Positions 24,917 through 33,130 of a DNA stretch of 64,000 nt are shown here, in pieces (within the stretch, counting starts at the first letter, position 1; each line of letters opens with the position of its first letter). Source of the stretch: CAZDWZ01 sp964509425 (GTDB lineage: Bacteria; Bdellovibrionota_C; UBA2361; SZUA-149; CAZDWZ01); NCBI GenBank assembly GCA_964509425.1, contig CAZDWZ010000009.1:110998-174997 (forward strand), given 5' to 3'. The position numbers were made by a program, and so were the translations under genes. The notes below the pieces were generated by a model. That model was not told where the DNA came from. It did no database searches and saw only the letters and a list, made by a program, of their open reading frames with translations.

Positions 24917-27436
24917 ATGAGCTTCCCAAGTGCCAGCACTTTAAGCTCAAATCCTAGCGCTTACCGCGTCGAGCGGGAGAAACCATTCGTCGCAACCTTC
25001 ACGCTCGATGCGGGCGTTGATCCCGAGTTTTACTTCAAAGATGTCCTTGATGCGCAAAAATTTGGCGCTTCAAACACAATCTCGTTCAGCGCGGCTGATT
25101 TTGTGGTTACACGGAGCAAAAATGATGGAAAGCTTACGTACCGGGTAGAATCCGCTGATCCGTTTCAAGTAAAGATTGGCGGTGCTACTCATTCCGTCGA
25201 TCGCACGGGAGGGGTGGACCTCAACTCGAATTCGTTATCGCTTCCAGCATCACGAATCACTTATGTTCCTCAAGTCTGGACAAACTTTGCGGAGGAAGTG
25301 ACTCGTCTGCAGACTCAGGCGCGCACATCCGGAAACGAAGAAGTTGCCGAGAAAATTGGAGGCAATCTTTCCGCCTTGAAGCGTCTCTTAGACTCTGAAG
25401 CGATACCCAGCGCTCGAGATCTGCTGCAAGCGCGAGACGCTCTCAACAATTATCTTCAGCTAGCATCACTCGGAATTCGAGAGCTCCGGGTAAGAAATGA
25501 TTACTTCGCGCTTCGGCAGACAGGATACGGATTCACAATTCCGCAACGTCAAAATGGAGATCCCCCGAACGTTAGTTTTACGATTCCTGGGAATCCTCCG
25601 CAGGTGCTCAGCACGTTTGGCCCGCAGAGCTTTGTTCAAGATGATGGAAGGCGATCGTGGGCAGTTTCCGAAGGGAAGTCGGTATTCGTATCCCGAGAGA
25701 AGATCGGTGATCGATACGAATACAAAGTATACTTCCGAAATGACTTCAACGGGGCCGTCGATATAAATACACCTGGTGCGATGGGCCTCTTTACCATCGC
25801 CGCGACTGTGAACCGAGAAAATGGCACCGCTGTGGTGTCACACCGGCCTCGCGAGGAAGGTCGGATACTCTGTGTCCCCCCAGCCTTAATGAGTGTCGCT
25901 CGTCCGGAAAAGTCGGCGGCATGGGTGCGTTTCGATGGGGACGTAGCGGTGCTGTGTGAGCGGATTTCCGTTTCACGGGCTGATTTGAAGAACGCAATTG
26001 TCCAGCAGTCAGCGCAGCTTGGCGAGCTCGTTTTCGGAGCGGTGCCAGGAAGCGAGACGGCGATCCGCGAAGCCTCCGTGAGTCTCCAAAGGCTTCTCGA
26101 TCAAACAGCCGTCCCGGGAAGCATGCAGCTTGTTCGCGGGTACAGACAGGTTTGGCTCTCCTCGAGTCATTATCGCTGGGAGACAGTGGAGACATGGATC
26201 CAAAATCCGGGGATTCCGGCACCACAAGTCCCTCCGGCGCCGTTGCCGGTACTAGGAGGGCAATCTGTGTCGCCTAGCGCCAAGGTTGACCCGCCTCCGC
26301 ACGCACCCCAAAGTGTCGATACGATTCGGGCCAAATTACGATCCTCGAGTTGCCCATTTTCAGAATTTTCTGCCGCCCTCGATCACTCTGATTCTCTTGT
26401 TCGGCAAATTGCCGTTGCCAATCTTTGGATGCGGTCGAGCGCAGAGAGAGCGACCGTCTTTTCGAAGGTTTCTCGAATGCTGATCGATGACCCCTCAAAT
26501 GACGTGAGACGAGTGATCGCGATTGATTTTGGCGTATTCAGCCGTGGGGATAGTGCCGTCGCCTTCAAAGAAATATTAAACGGGCTTTCGCGGGCGCTAC
26601 TCGATCGCTCTCCGGAAGTGAGAAGCTCTGCCTTGTCCGCGCTTCGATACTCTGGAGCCAATGCGCGTGACGCAGCTCCAGCGGTGGAACGGCTGCTTAC
26701 GGCCTCCGATACGAGGATTCGACGCGAAGCCTTAGAATGTTTGATTGCAATTGGAGTGCGGACGGAAGCGGTGCCGACTCTCGTCACCATTCTCCAGAGC
26801 GAATCGACCGATGAATACACGAAGCAATACGCGTTGGCCTGTCTTGGCACTCTCGGAACTCGGGTAAAGGAAAATAGAGATGTCATACGGCTCGTCGAGG
26901 CGGCGACCGGATCCACAAACGAAGATACCAAGCTGTACGCAGCGTGTGCGCTTGCGGCTATCAAAACAGATCAGGCTGATCGAGCACTGCCGATTCTCCG
27001 GCAGGTAATAAGTATCTCGACATCAGACCATCGCCGATCAACCGCGCTTGATGCGTTATCGCTAATGGGGACCGGTGGCCGGCCCGCCGTCGCCGACGTT
27101 CTCGGACTGTTGACTTTTGAGCAAACGGATCGTCGGAGCACCCGGCTGAGAGTTAAGGCCCTTCAAACGCTATCGGCTTTGGGGTCCTCCGCGGCGAAAG
27201 AGGTTCTCGATAAAAGAGAGGCGGTGCCGAACGATGTACCAGTCTTCTTCGAAGCGCTTTCGGATACGAGGAAGGAGGTTCGCCAAGCGGCTCTCACCGG
27301 TATTGAACGTCGCGGAAAAACTGGAATCGGCGCCGCTCTTCCACCGATTCTCGCGAAGCTGCAAACGATGGCGCAGAGCGACACTGACGATTTCATCAGG
27401 CGGGTCGCCCGAGCGGTGCACGATCATTTGAAATAG
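24917..27436 (+). CDS. large HEAT-repeat protein with novel N-terminal half
   Basis: An 839-residue protein without a signal peptide. Residues about 1-420 form an unfamiliar region with strand-rich stretches (YKVYFRNDFNGAVDINTPGAMGLFTIAATVN). Residues about 450-839 are a series of HEAT-like repeats of 30-40 residues, for example SPEVRSSALSALRYSGANARDAAPAVERLL and DTRIRREALECLIAIGVRTEAVPTLVTIL, forming an alpha-solenoid used for protein binding. The ATG follows a GGGGG tract by about 8 bases. It is monocistronic, followed by a short hairpin at 27440. It is probably a scaffold protein; no catalytic motif is seen. Confidence 0.75.
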   Translation: MSFPSASTLSSNPSAYRVEREKPFVATFTLDAGVDPEFYFKDVLDAQKFGASNTISFSAADFVVTRSKNDGKLTYRVESADPFQVKIGGATHSVDRTGGVDLNSNSLSLPASRITYVPQVWTNFAEEVTRLQTQARTSGNEEVAEKIGGNLSALKRLLDSEAIPSARDLLQARDALNNYLQLASLGIRELRVRNDYFALRQTGYGFTIPQRQNGDPPNVSFTIPGNPPQVLSTFGPQSFVQDDGRRSWAVSEGKSVFVSREKIGDRYEYKVYFRNDFNGAVDINTPGAMGLFTIAATVNRENGTAVVSHRPREEGRILCVPPALMSVARPEKSAAWVRFDGDVAVLCERISVSRADLKNAIVQQSAQLGELVFGAVPGSETAIREASVSLQRLLDQTAVPGSMQLVRGYRQVWLSSSHYRWETVETWIQNPGIPAPQVPPAPLPVLGGQSVSPSAKVDPPPHAPQSVDTIRAKLRSSSCPFSEFSAALDHSDSLVRQIAVANLWMRSSAERATVFSKVSRMLIDDPSNDVRRVIAIDFGVFSRGDSAVAFKEILNGLSRALLDRSPEVRSSALSALRYSGANARDAAPAVERLLTASDTRIRREALECLIAIGVRTEAVPTLVTILQSESTDEYTKQYALACLGTLGTRVKENRDVIRLVEAATGSTNEDTKLYAACALAAIKTDQADRALPILRQVISISTSDHRRSTALDALSLMGTGGRPAVADVLGLLTFEQTDRRSTRLRVKALQTLSALGSSAAKEVLDKREAVPNDVPVFFEALSDTRKEVRQAALTGIERRGKTGIGAALPPILAKLQTMAQSDTDDFIRRVARAVHDHLK

Positions 27437-27439
27437 CAT

Positions 27440-27458
27440 GGCGGGGAGGCAAACCGCC
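27440..27458 (+). terminator. short GC hairpin after the HEAT-repeat gene
   Basis: GGCGG (27440-27444) pairs with CCGCC (27454-27458) immediately after the stop, just before the promoter of the histidine-rich leader. The T-run is poor (GTTATTG). Confidence 0.4.
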
Positions 27459-27462
27459 GTTA

Positions 27463-27491
27463 TTGACAGCTCCGCCCGGGAGCCGTATAAC
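27463..27491 (+). promoter_or_regulatory. near-consensus sigma-70-type promoter for the His leader
   Basis: TTGACA at 27463-27468 is a perfect -35 box. After exactly 17 bases TATAAC at 27486-27491 is a one-mismatch -10 box. The spacer holds an inverted repeat GCTCC/GGAGC (27470-27474 and 27480-27484 region) that could be an operator. Transcription would begin about 7 bases later, at or next to the A of the leader ATG at 27498. Confidence 0.75.
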
Positions 27492-27497
27492 ACTAGG

Positions 27498-27557
27498 ATG
27501 TTATTCAATTCTCTTCATCATCACCGACACCATCATCACGGCCATTCTCGGTCGTAG
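27498..27557 (+). CDS. histidine-rich leader peptide (19 residues, 8 His)
   Basis: The frame reads MLFNSLHHHRHHHHGHSRS and then TAG. Eight of 19 codons are histidine (CAT/CAC), seven of them in the eight positions 7-14. It begins at the predicted transcription start of a strong promoter, so it would be translated as a leaderless or nearly leaderless message. This is the form of his-operon leader peptides such as enterobacterial HisL, where ribosome stalling at His codons under histidine starvation controls termination. A hairpin at 27579-27604 and the M20 hydrolase gene at 27716 follow on the same strand. A metal-sensing His peptide is the main alternative. Confidence 0.7.
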   Translation: MLFNSLHHHRHHHHGHSRS

Positions 27558-27578
27558 TCGGTTTTATTGAAGAAATTC

Positions 27579-27604
27579 AGAGCCGGCTTTTAGATGTCGG
27601 CTCT
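27579..27604 (+). promoter_or_regulatory. candidate attenuator hairpin between His leader and M20 gene
   Basis: AGAGCCG (27579-27585) pairs with CGGCTCT (27598-27604) around a 12-base loop, followed by CTCTCTCAAATAT rather than a clean T-run, so as an intrinsic terminator it is weak. CCGACA inside the His codons (27524-27529) can pair with TGTCGG (27595-27600), which overlaps the 3' arm of this hairpin. The two structures would be mutually exclusive, as attenuation needs. Confidence 0.45.
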
Positions 27605-27715
27605 CTCTCTCAAATATATCTCCCACCGAAGTCTGAAAGCTGCTCGTTAATTTGATTGAATTCCTGGTCCCTGCATGCGGCATGGATCGGAGATTTTCAT
27701 CGATTCGAGGGCAAA

Positions 27716-28771
27716 ATGGACGTTGGTAATCTTCTCGGCTTGGCGAGTAAGTTGATTGAAATTCCTTCGGTAACCGGAGACGAGAAGCAGGTAGTCGATT
27801 TCGTAGAATCGCAACTTCGGTCATGGGATTTGGCCCCCGAGCGACTCAATGTCGAAGGCAATCGGGATAATCTGTTCGTCTCCTGCGGAGTGCCTGAAGT
27901 CGTTTTTACCACCCATCTCGATGTGGTCCCGGCGCCTGATGCGGCCTTCCGGCCGCGCATTGCAAACGACCGCCTGTACGGACGAGGCGCTTGCGACGCG
28001 AAAGGCATCGCTGCGGTCATGATGGAGGTCTGCCGTACGCTCAAGGGTTCCGGTGCTTCCAACTTTGGGTTGCTTCTGGTCGTTGACGAGGAGGTGAGCG
28101 GGTTAGGCGCTCGGTCCGCCGCTCAAGCACTAAAGGATCGCGGCATCCGCTTTCTGGTGAACGGAGAACCCACAGGTTGTGTCTTGGCTTCACGCCAAAA
28201 TGGAGTTTTTGATTTTCGGGCATCGTTTAAGGGCATTGCTTGTCATTCGGGATGCCCCAAGAACGGAGAGGATGCGAACCAAAAGTTACTGAACGCTTGG
28301 ATGCGACTTGCCTCATGCTCCGAAGAGGATCTCCGAAGTTCCGGAATAGCGCTCGTCAATTCCGGGAAAATTCTCGCTGGTGTCGCGGCGAACGTCATTT
28401 CTCCAGCCGCTACGATGGACGGCTGTGTGCGCACGAGTGCCGTGAATAATGACGCGTCGAAGCGATTTCTCGAGGAGCTGCTGCAGGCCGATGATTTCGA
28501 AATCACCTTTGACTGCCCAGCTTTCCCCCTTTTCGTTCCGGAAGGCTGGGAGAACAAGCCGGTGAGCTTCGGTAGCGATCTGCCAAATTTTTCGGAGTTG
28601 AAATCGGTACCCTTACTCTTCGGCCCCGGGAGCATTGCGCAGGCTCATACGGATGATGAGTTTGTGGCCATTTCGCAACTCGAGTTGGCCTTTCGCGGAT
28701 ATTGCGACCTCTACAACACGCTTCAACAAACTGGCGCCGTAGATTTCGGAAGTCTCGGCCGCTCTCGTTAA
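27716..28771 (+). CDS. M20-family zinc amidohydrolase (ArgE/DapE/CPG2 type)
   Basis: A 351-residue cytosolic metallohydrolase. Its metal and catalytic residues are all present: TTHLDVVP (His67, Asp69), GRGACDAKG (bridging Asp94), VDEEVSG (catalytic Glu125, Glu126), NGEPTG (Glu151) and a C-terminal QAHTDDEFV (His). The family includes acetylornithine deacetylase, succinyl-diaminopimelate desuccinylase and dipeptidases, some acting on Xaa-His dipeptides. The ATG giving MDVGNLLG follows GAGGG closely. Upstream on the same strand is a histidine-rich leader peptide with a strong promoter and a hairpin, which suggests control by histidine supply. A role in releasing histidine or a histidine derivative is an inference from that context only. 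Confidence 0.88.
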   Translation: MDVGNLLGLASKLIEIPSVTGDEKQVVDFVESQLRSWDLAPERLNVEGNRDNLFVSCGVPEVVFTTHLDVVPAPDAAFRPRIANDRLYGRGACDAKGIAAVMMEVCRTLKGSGASNFGLLLVVDEEVSGLGARSAAQALKDRGIRFLVNGEPTGCVLASRQNGVFDFRASFKGIACHSGCPKNGEDANQKLLNAWMRLASCSEEDLRSSGIALVNSGKILAGVAANVISPAATMDGCVRTSAVNNDASKRFLEELLQADDFEITFDCPAFPLFVPEGWENKPVSFGSDLPNFSELKSVPLLFGPGSIAQAHTDDEFVAISQLELAFRGYCDLYNTLQQTGAVDFGSLGRSR

Positions 28772-28829
28772 TCTTTCCCGTAACTCGGGCTTTGATCTTT
28801 TCCAGCATCATACGAGAACCATTTATCTG

Positions 28830-28855
28830 CTCGGCTTTCTGACACGAAAGCCGAG
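28830..28855. terminator. perfect 10-bp hairpin between M20 and GNAT genes
   Basis: CTCGGCTTTC (28830-28839) pairs without mismatch with GAAAGCCGAG (28846-28855) around a 6-base loop. It may terminate the M20 transcript, or belong to the acquired unit that follows. No T-run follows directly. Confidence 0.55.
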
Positions 28856-28936
28856 GAGCGCTACAGCGTTTTGCTCTTCGGTTTTTTCTTCACACTCCAA
28901 CTTACGTCACTAAACAATCTCCCCGAGGAACTTCCC

Positions 28937-29506
28937 ATGACCATCGAGTATGCTCTCGAGCCTCTTTCCACGATCGAGATCCGAGAGCGCCCCGATCTGC
29001 AGAACCGGTTCGCCGAGATCTACTGTAAGGGGTTTCGTGGACCCCCGTGGAACGAACTGTGGACTCTCCAAACCGCACTTGCGGAGGTCCGCTTCCTCCT
29101 CGAGAACGATGCGGTGTTCGTCGTCGCGCGGGCCATCCAGAGCGACGACCGCGGCCAACAGTGTCGCGCGGACTCCATCGTCGGGTGGGTGACGGGTCTT
29201 CTGGTCGCGAAACACCACCACAACGCCCAACTGCTCGCTCTGGGTGTCCCCAGCGACGCGATGTGGTTGTCCGACATCGTCGTGGATCCGTCAGCGCAGC
29301 GACAACGGCTGGGAACCCGGCTCACTCGCGCGTTTACGGACGACATTCACGATCGAGGTATCGCCACCGTCGCCTCGAGGACGCGAGAAGACACCCACCA
29401 GTATCCGATTTTCTTGAACGTCGGATACGAGATCCTCGCCCAGGCGTCGTTCGAGACCGGTGGCGTGCTTCAACCGCAAGTGGTGTTTCTTCATCGGCGT
29501 AAATAG
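28937..29506 (+). CDS. GNAT-family acetyltransferase (GC-rich unit)
   Basis: A 189-residue acetyltransferase of the GNAT fold. Residues about 112-135 form motif A, WLSDIVVDPSAQRQRLGTRL, with the Q/RxxGxG-like RQRLG loop for acetyl-CoA. TREDTHQYPIFLNVGYEILAQ corresponds to motif B with the conserved Tyr. GAGGAA lies about 8 bases before the ATG. The gene has markedly GC-ending codons and a strong double-stem terminator. Substrate unknown. Confidence 0.8.
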   Translation: MTIEYALEPLSTIEIRERPDLQNRFAEIYCKGFRGPPWNELWTLQTALAEVRFLLENDAVFVVARAIQSDDRGQQCRADSIVGWVTGLLVAKHHHNAQLLALGVPSDAMWLSDIVVDPSAQRQRLGTRLTRAFTDDIHDRGIATVASRTREDTHQYPIFLNVGYEILAQASFETGGVLQPQVVFLHRRK

Positions 29507-29525
29507 GAGTGCCAAGAGGTTCAGT

Positions 29526-29567
29526 CGTGACCGGATTCTGCCCCGCCCAGGCAGGATACCGGTCACG
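29526..29567 (+). terminator. two-tier hairpin after the GC-rich GNAT gene
   Basis: CGTGACCGG (29526-29534) pairs with CCGGTCACG (29559-29567), and inside it CTGCC (29538-29542) pairs with GGCAG (29549-29553). It lies 19 bases after the stop codon. No T-run follows directly. Confidence 0.65.
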
Positions 29568-29844
29568 AATGGTTCTCAAGCGCTCCTTAGCGACGACTTT
29601 AATACATCCAAATCGAACCAGCCTGTGTTCTTCCTATCAAGGAGATTTCGCCGACCTGAAGAGAAAGGTGATTCTCGAAATACCAGCGACATAAGCATGT
29701 GCGAATAATACTTTGCGAATGAGCTCGTTTCTCCACTTCCCGCATTGGTACAGTCTCGCTCCGAGCGTGTCGACAATCTCCGTTCCTTGTTCTATGAACC
29801 TCAGCGTTGTGTGGGTTAATTTTTCTCTCCAGGGGATCAATGCA
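29568..29844. other. spacer between two GC-rich units
   Basis: Native-looking AT-richer DNA of about 280 bases separating the GNAT and ribose-5-phosphate isomerase genes. No gene, repeat or structure is convincing. It contains the RpiA ribosome-binding region (AGGGGATC) at its end. Confidence 0.4.
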
Positions 29845-30525
29845 ATGCCAAACGGGAAGCAACGTGTCGCCGAGGAACTCGCGGCGATCCTGCCGGTGTC
29901 TGGTCCGGTCGGTGTGGGCACCGGCTCGACGGTGGATCTCACCGTGCGCGCGTGGGTGAAGCTGCTCGGTGCCAGACTCAGTGACGTCCTCGTCGTCGCG
30001 ACCTCGCAGGCCACGGAAATCCTGTGCCGTGAGCTGGGCCTCGCGGTGCTGGGCTACGAGGACGAGCGTCGGCTGCCGATTGTCTTCGACGGGGCCGATC
30101 AGGTGGACGGCCGGCGGGCGATCAAGGGTGGTGGCGGTGCCATGCGCCGTGAGAAGACTGTCGCCCTTCGCGGGGATCGCGTGATCTTCGCCGTCGATGC
30201 GCCGAAGCTGGTGACGACTCTGGGTGCGGGATGCGCGATCCCGGTGGAGGTGGATCCGGCGTGCATCAAGTTCGTGAGCGCTGCGCTTAAGCAGCACGGT
30301 GCGACCGAAACCACGGTGCGGATCTGCAGGGGCGGGATCTACGGCCCGGTCGTCACCGAACTCGGCTGCGTGATCATCGACGCTCTGTTCTCGGAAATCC
30401 CGGCCGGACTCGACGTGACCCTCAAGGGGATTCACGGGGTTTTTGCCACGGGCCTTTTCGAGACTGTGGCGACGGAGATCTGGGTCGGGCACGATGACCG
30501 CGTGGAGCGTTTGAGCTGCCGGTAA
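29845..30525 (+). CDS. rpiA: ribose-5-phosphate isomerase A (GC-rich unit)
   Basis: A 226-residue enzyme interconverting ribose 5-phosphate and ribulose 5-phosphate in the non-oxidative pentose phosphate pathway. The family motifs are all seen: phosphate-binding GVGTGSTVDL near residue 24, FDGADQVDG with Asp82 and Asp85, the IKGGGGAMRREK block with Lys94 and catalytic Glu103, and FAVDAPKLVTTLG. The common DGADE appears here as DGADQ. The ATG giving MPNGKQRV has AGGGG about 10 bases upstream. Codons are strongly GC-ending, unlike native neighbours, and a textbook terminator follows. Either it is the cell's own pentose isomerase with unusual codon use or an acquired copy. Confidence 0.9.
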   Translation: MPNGKQRVAEELAAILPVSGPVGVGTGSTVDLTVRAWVKLLGARLSDVLVVATSQATEILCRELGLAVLGYEDERRLPIVFDGADQVDGRRAIKGGGGAMRREKTVALRGDRVIFAVDAPKLVTTLGAGCAIPVEVDPACIKFVSAALKQHGATETTVRICRGGIYGPVVTELGCVIIDALFSEIPAGLDVTLKGIHGVFATGLFETVATEIWVGHDDRVERLSCR

Positions 30526-30550
30526 AAAAGGGTTTAACAACAACAACCGA

Positions 30551-30584
30551 GGTCCTGGCTACGCCGGGACCGCATTCTCTTTTT
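30551..30584 (+). terminator. intrinsic terminator after rpiA
   Basis: GGTCCTGGC (30551-30559) pairs with GCCGGGACC (30563-30571) with one G-T pair and a 3-base loop. It is followed by GCATTCTCTTTTTG, giving a T-run in the expected place. Confidence 0.7.
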
Positions 30585-30658
30585 GATTCCGAATCGACAC
30601 TTGCTTTATCTGTCAGCGCTGGCGAGAGGTGCTAACAACATTCGAAGGGCGTGCGATC

Positions 30659-31201
30659 ATGATGGAAATCGATTTGAAACTCACGCCGAAACTAATCGTT
30701 CTCTCCGGTCTTCCGGGATCAGGGAAGAGCACTGCCGCAAGGACCATTAGTTCGCAGTCAAACATTCCGGTCTTCGCAAAGGATGAGCTAGAAGCGACTC
30801 TTATCCGCTCCGAGCTCGTCGTCTACCAAAACAATCGACTCGGGTATGCAGGATACGATTTGCTGACGGAATGCGCGCGAATTCAACTCAAGGCAAAAAA
30901 ATCAGTGGCGCTGGACAGCGTGTGCGGACGCAATCGAATTCGAGACATGTGGCGTAGCTTAGCCATGGAGCACGGAGCTCGTTTCGTCGTCATTGAATGT
31001 ATCTGTTCCAACGAAACTTTGCATCGCACCCGACTGGAATCGAGACAGCGATTGATTCCGGGTTGGCCGGAGCTTGAATGGTCTGAGGTGCTCAGGGTGA
31101 AAGCAACATATGATGAGTGGCGCGAGGAGCGACTCATCATAGACTCTTGCGACTCGATGAGCAGTAATGAAATCAAATTAGTTCAGTTTCTTCGCGACTA
31201 G
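30659..31201 (+). CDS. P-loop kinase (AAA_33 / zeta-toxin-like fold)
   Basis: A 180-residue nucleotide-binding protein. Walker A is LSGLPGSGKSTAAR near residue 21. ALDSVCGRNRIRDMWRSLA corresponds to the Walker B and lid region of small kinases such as zeta-toxin/AAA_33 or gluconate-kinase-like proteins, and VIECICSNETLHRTRLESRQR to the lid with two arginines. Proteins of this shape phosphorylate small molecules, RNA ends or sugars; no antitoxin-like gene is adjacent. Two ATGs overlap at 30659 and 30662, after an AAGGG site. Substrate unknown. Confidence 0.75.
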   Translation: MMEIDLKLTPKLIVLSGLPGSGKSTAARTISSQSNIPVFAKDELEATLIRSELVVYQNNRLGYAGYDLLTECARIQLKAKKSVALDSVCGRNRIRDMWRSLAMEHGARFVVIECICSNETLHRTRLESRQRLIPGWPELEWSEVLRVKATYDEWREERLIIDSCDSMSSNEIKLVQFLRD

Positions 31202-31214
31202 TGGTACGTCCGGC

Positions 31215-31241
31215 TAGATCGAAGAAGTTATCCTCGATCTA
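31215..31241. terminator. 8-bp hairpin between convergent genes
   Basis: TAGATCGA (31215-31222) pairs with TCGATCTA (31234-31241) around an 11-base loop, between the P-loop kinase and the PEP-CTERM gene. It probably serves both. Confidence 0.5.
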
Positions 31242-31260
31242 ACTGCGGCACATTCGACAC

Positions 31261-32088
31261 TTAATTGGCTTTTAGCTCAAGAACTTTTCTCCGGCGACGC
31301 ACAAGTCCCACTCCGGACATTCCCAGCAGGGCAAGTGTGGCGGGCTCTGGTACCGCGGTGGAATGAAGCGATGGCGTGAGGTGAGCTGTCGCGCTCAAGT
31401 TGAAAATTCCATTTTGCCCGTAATGAAGATTTGCTGAGAGTCCTGCGAGCAGAATCGCAGAGCTCAGATAGGTGCTTGGATCCAAGAAGTTTATTCCCGC
31501 AATCTCAAACAGCAGGTCCCCTGACGCAGGGCGGAAGTCTCCGAACGCGTTCGCGTGAGTGCCAAGTCCGTACGAGCGTGTTTGCGACCACCAAGCAAAT
31601 TGAACGTCCCCCTCGCGGAACTGAAGCGATCCGTCTGCCGCAACGCTTCCACCTGTGAATATCGCCTCGAAGGACGTCCGGTTATTGCCGTCCGGTGTTG
31701 AACCGGCAAACATCGGAAGTCCATTGAGAATCAGTCTTCCCCCTGTCACAATCAATGAATCAGCACTTTCTTCGATCGTCAGATCCGTAAGATATGCTCC
31801 GATGGCCGGACTGTTGATCATCCCGATGCGCGTCGTCCCTTGGGGATTTGTTGGGGTTACGTTGTTGTGAAACGCATACGCGGCTCCTGGTTGCATCGGA
31901 GCTCCCCCCAAAACTGGATTTTGAGCGTTTCCTTGAGGCGCTCGCACGTTTTGATGTCCTTCAGCATAGGGACTATCAAAAACCGCACTTATGACTCCAT
32001 CCGGAAGTATAGGAACCGCATCAGCTTTGCCGGCCGAGAATATCCAAATACTAACAACCCCTAAGATAATCCGCGTCAGCGATTTCAT
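31261..32088 (-). CDS. PEP-CTERM sorting domain protein
   Basis: A 275-residue exported protein. The signal peptide is SLTRIILGVVSIWIFSAGKADAV. The body is strand-rich, with GTTRIGMINSPAIGAYLTDLTIEESADSLIVTGGRL and similar. The C-terminus has the sorting signal VPEPATLALLGMSGVGLVRRRRKV: PEP motif, hydrophobic helix and basic tail. AGGAG lies 7 bases before the chosen ATG. It is the second PEP-CTERM protein in the window, which supports an exosortase/exopolysaccharide system in this genome although none of its machinery is here. Confidence 0.88.
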   Translation of the reverse strand: MKSLTRIILGVVSIWIFSAGKADAVPILPDGVISAVFDSPYAEGHQNVRAPQGNAQNPVLGGAPMQPGAAYAFHNNVTPTNPQGTTRIGMINSPAIGAYLTDLTIEESADSLIVTGGRLILNGLPMFAGSTPDGNNRTSFEAIFTGGSVAADGSLQFREGDVQFAWWSQTRSYGLGTHANAFGDFRPASGDLLFEIAGINFLDPSTYLSSAILLAGLSANLHYGQNGIFNLSATAHLTPSLHSTAVPEPATLALLGMSGVGLVRRRRKVLELKAN

Positions 32089-32456
32089 GTAACTGCTCCT
32101 CAAATATGTGTGCGGTGTTGATGCACACGCTCATTATGGGGGCATTTTCTTAGAATGGAATGCAGTTACGGGCAGTTGAGAAGAATGTTTCGACTATGTC
32201 TCGACTTTAAATCAGAGATGCTTCTGAAAGCAGGCTTGTGACACGAGTTTGCATCTTCGAGGCCGAATCGAGCGCGACTGGGAGGTTAATTCCGCGGCCA
32301 AAAATCGAACTCGTTGAGACAATCTCACTGAGTGCGGATTCTTCAAGGAGCAAACGTCGAGCACGTTCTCTCCAGACGGATTACCCTTGGTGAACGCTTC
32401 AGCCCGACTTTTTCCATGGACGCTACTGGTTTCGGCAAATCACTTCACGAGTTTGA
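32089..32456. other. intergenic region
   Basis: About 370 bases upstream of the PEP-CTERM gene and downstream of the DinB gene, both on the minus strand. It must contain the PEP-CTERM promoter. No gene, repeat or clear hairpin is seen. Confidence 0.4.
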
Positions 32457-32963
32457 TCAACTGAAAGGGTTGACGTCGGCGCTCGGTCCGTAGATTGAGG
32501 GTACCGGCACGTCGAGGAGTCGAAGATAGACGCTCAACTGACCTCGATGGTGGATCAAATGATTGAGGATTAAGGTCTTCACCGCGGAGATGCGTGGAAG
32601 CTCTACCAACGTTTGTTCTCCTTTTTTAAATGCCCAGATCTCGGATGCCTGAGCTTCCGGCATTTTCAGGAGACCTTCTGTAACGGCTTGTACTCCGTCA
32701 TCAAAAGTTTTTAAGAGTTCAGCTTTTGTGGTCAGACTCTCTGCTGTGCCTTTGATACTTCCAACATCAAATGAGGGGGTGCAAATGACCGAAAAAAGCC
32801 CCTGCGGAAATCGCGCCATATGAGTGGCGAGCACGCCGGCGCTCATCGAGCGTTCATGCGGTTTCCACGAATATTTCTCTTGCGGGAGCGCATCCAGCAC
32901 TCTTCTCGTAGTCGCTGCCTCAACTTGAATCTCACTAATAAGAGCTTCGATCATGGCTTTCAT
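32457..32963 (-). CDS. DinB-family protein
   Basis: A 168-residue four-helix-bundle protein of the DinB/YfiT-like superfamily, whose members bind a divalent metal with three histidines. The first helix contains LDALPQEKYSWKPHERSMSAGVLATHMARFPQ, with the His of the typical LxHL/THM site. The last part has LILNHLIHHRGQLSVYLRLLDVPVPSIYGPS, the characteristic HxxHHRGQLxxYLRxLGxxVPxxYGPSAD signature. The start MKAMIEAL follows AGGA by 9 bases. DinB proteins include thiol transferases; the specific reaction is unknown. Confidence 0.88.
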   Translation of the reverse strand: MKAMIEALISEIQVEAATTRRVLDALPQEKYSWKPHERSMSAGVLATHMARFPQGLFSVICTPSFDVGSIKGTAESLTTKAELLKTFDDGVQAVTEGLLKMPEAQASEIWAFKKGEQTLVELPRISAVKTLILNHLIHHRGQLSVYLRLLDVPVPSIYGPSADVNPFS

Positions 32964-33130
32964 ATAACTCATTTCCTTTGGAAGAACCCAACCAAGAGTC
33001 CGCACGGATGTTGTCATCCGACGGGTAAAAGGACAAGTAGTTCGGGACGCTTTGTGAAGATACTCGAGGAGCCCCGGCGCTCAATATTTTTACTCTCGCC
33101 AAGATCAGAATTTTATGATTTTTCATTGCC

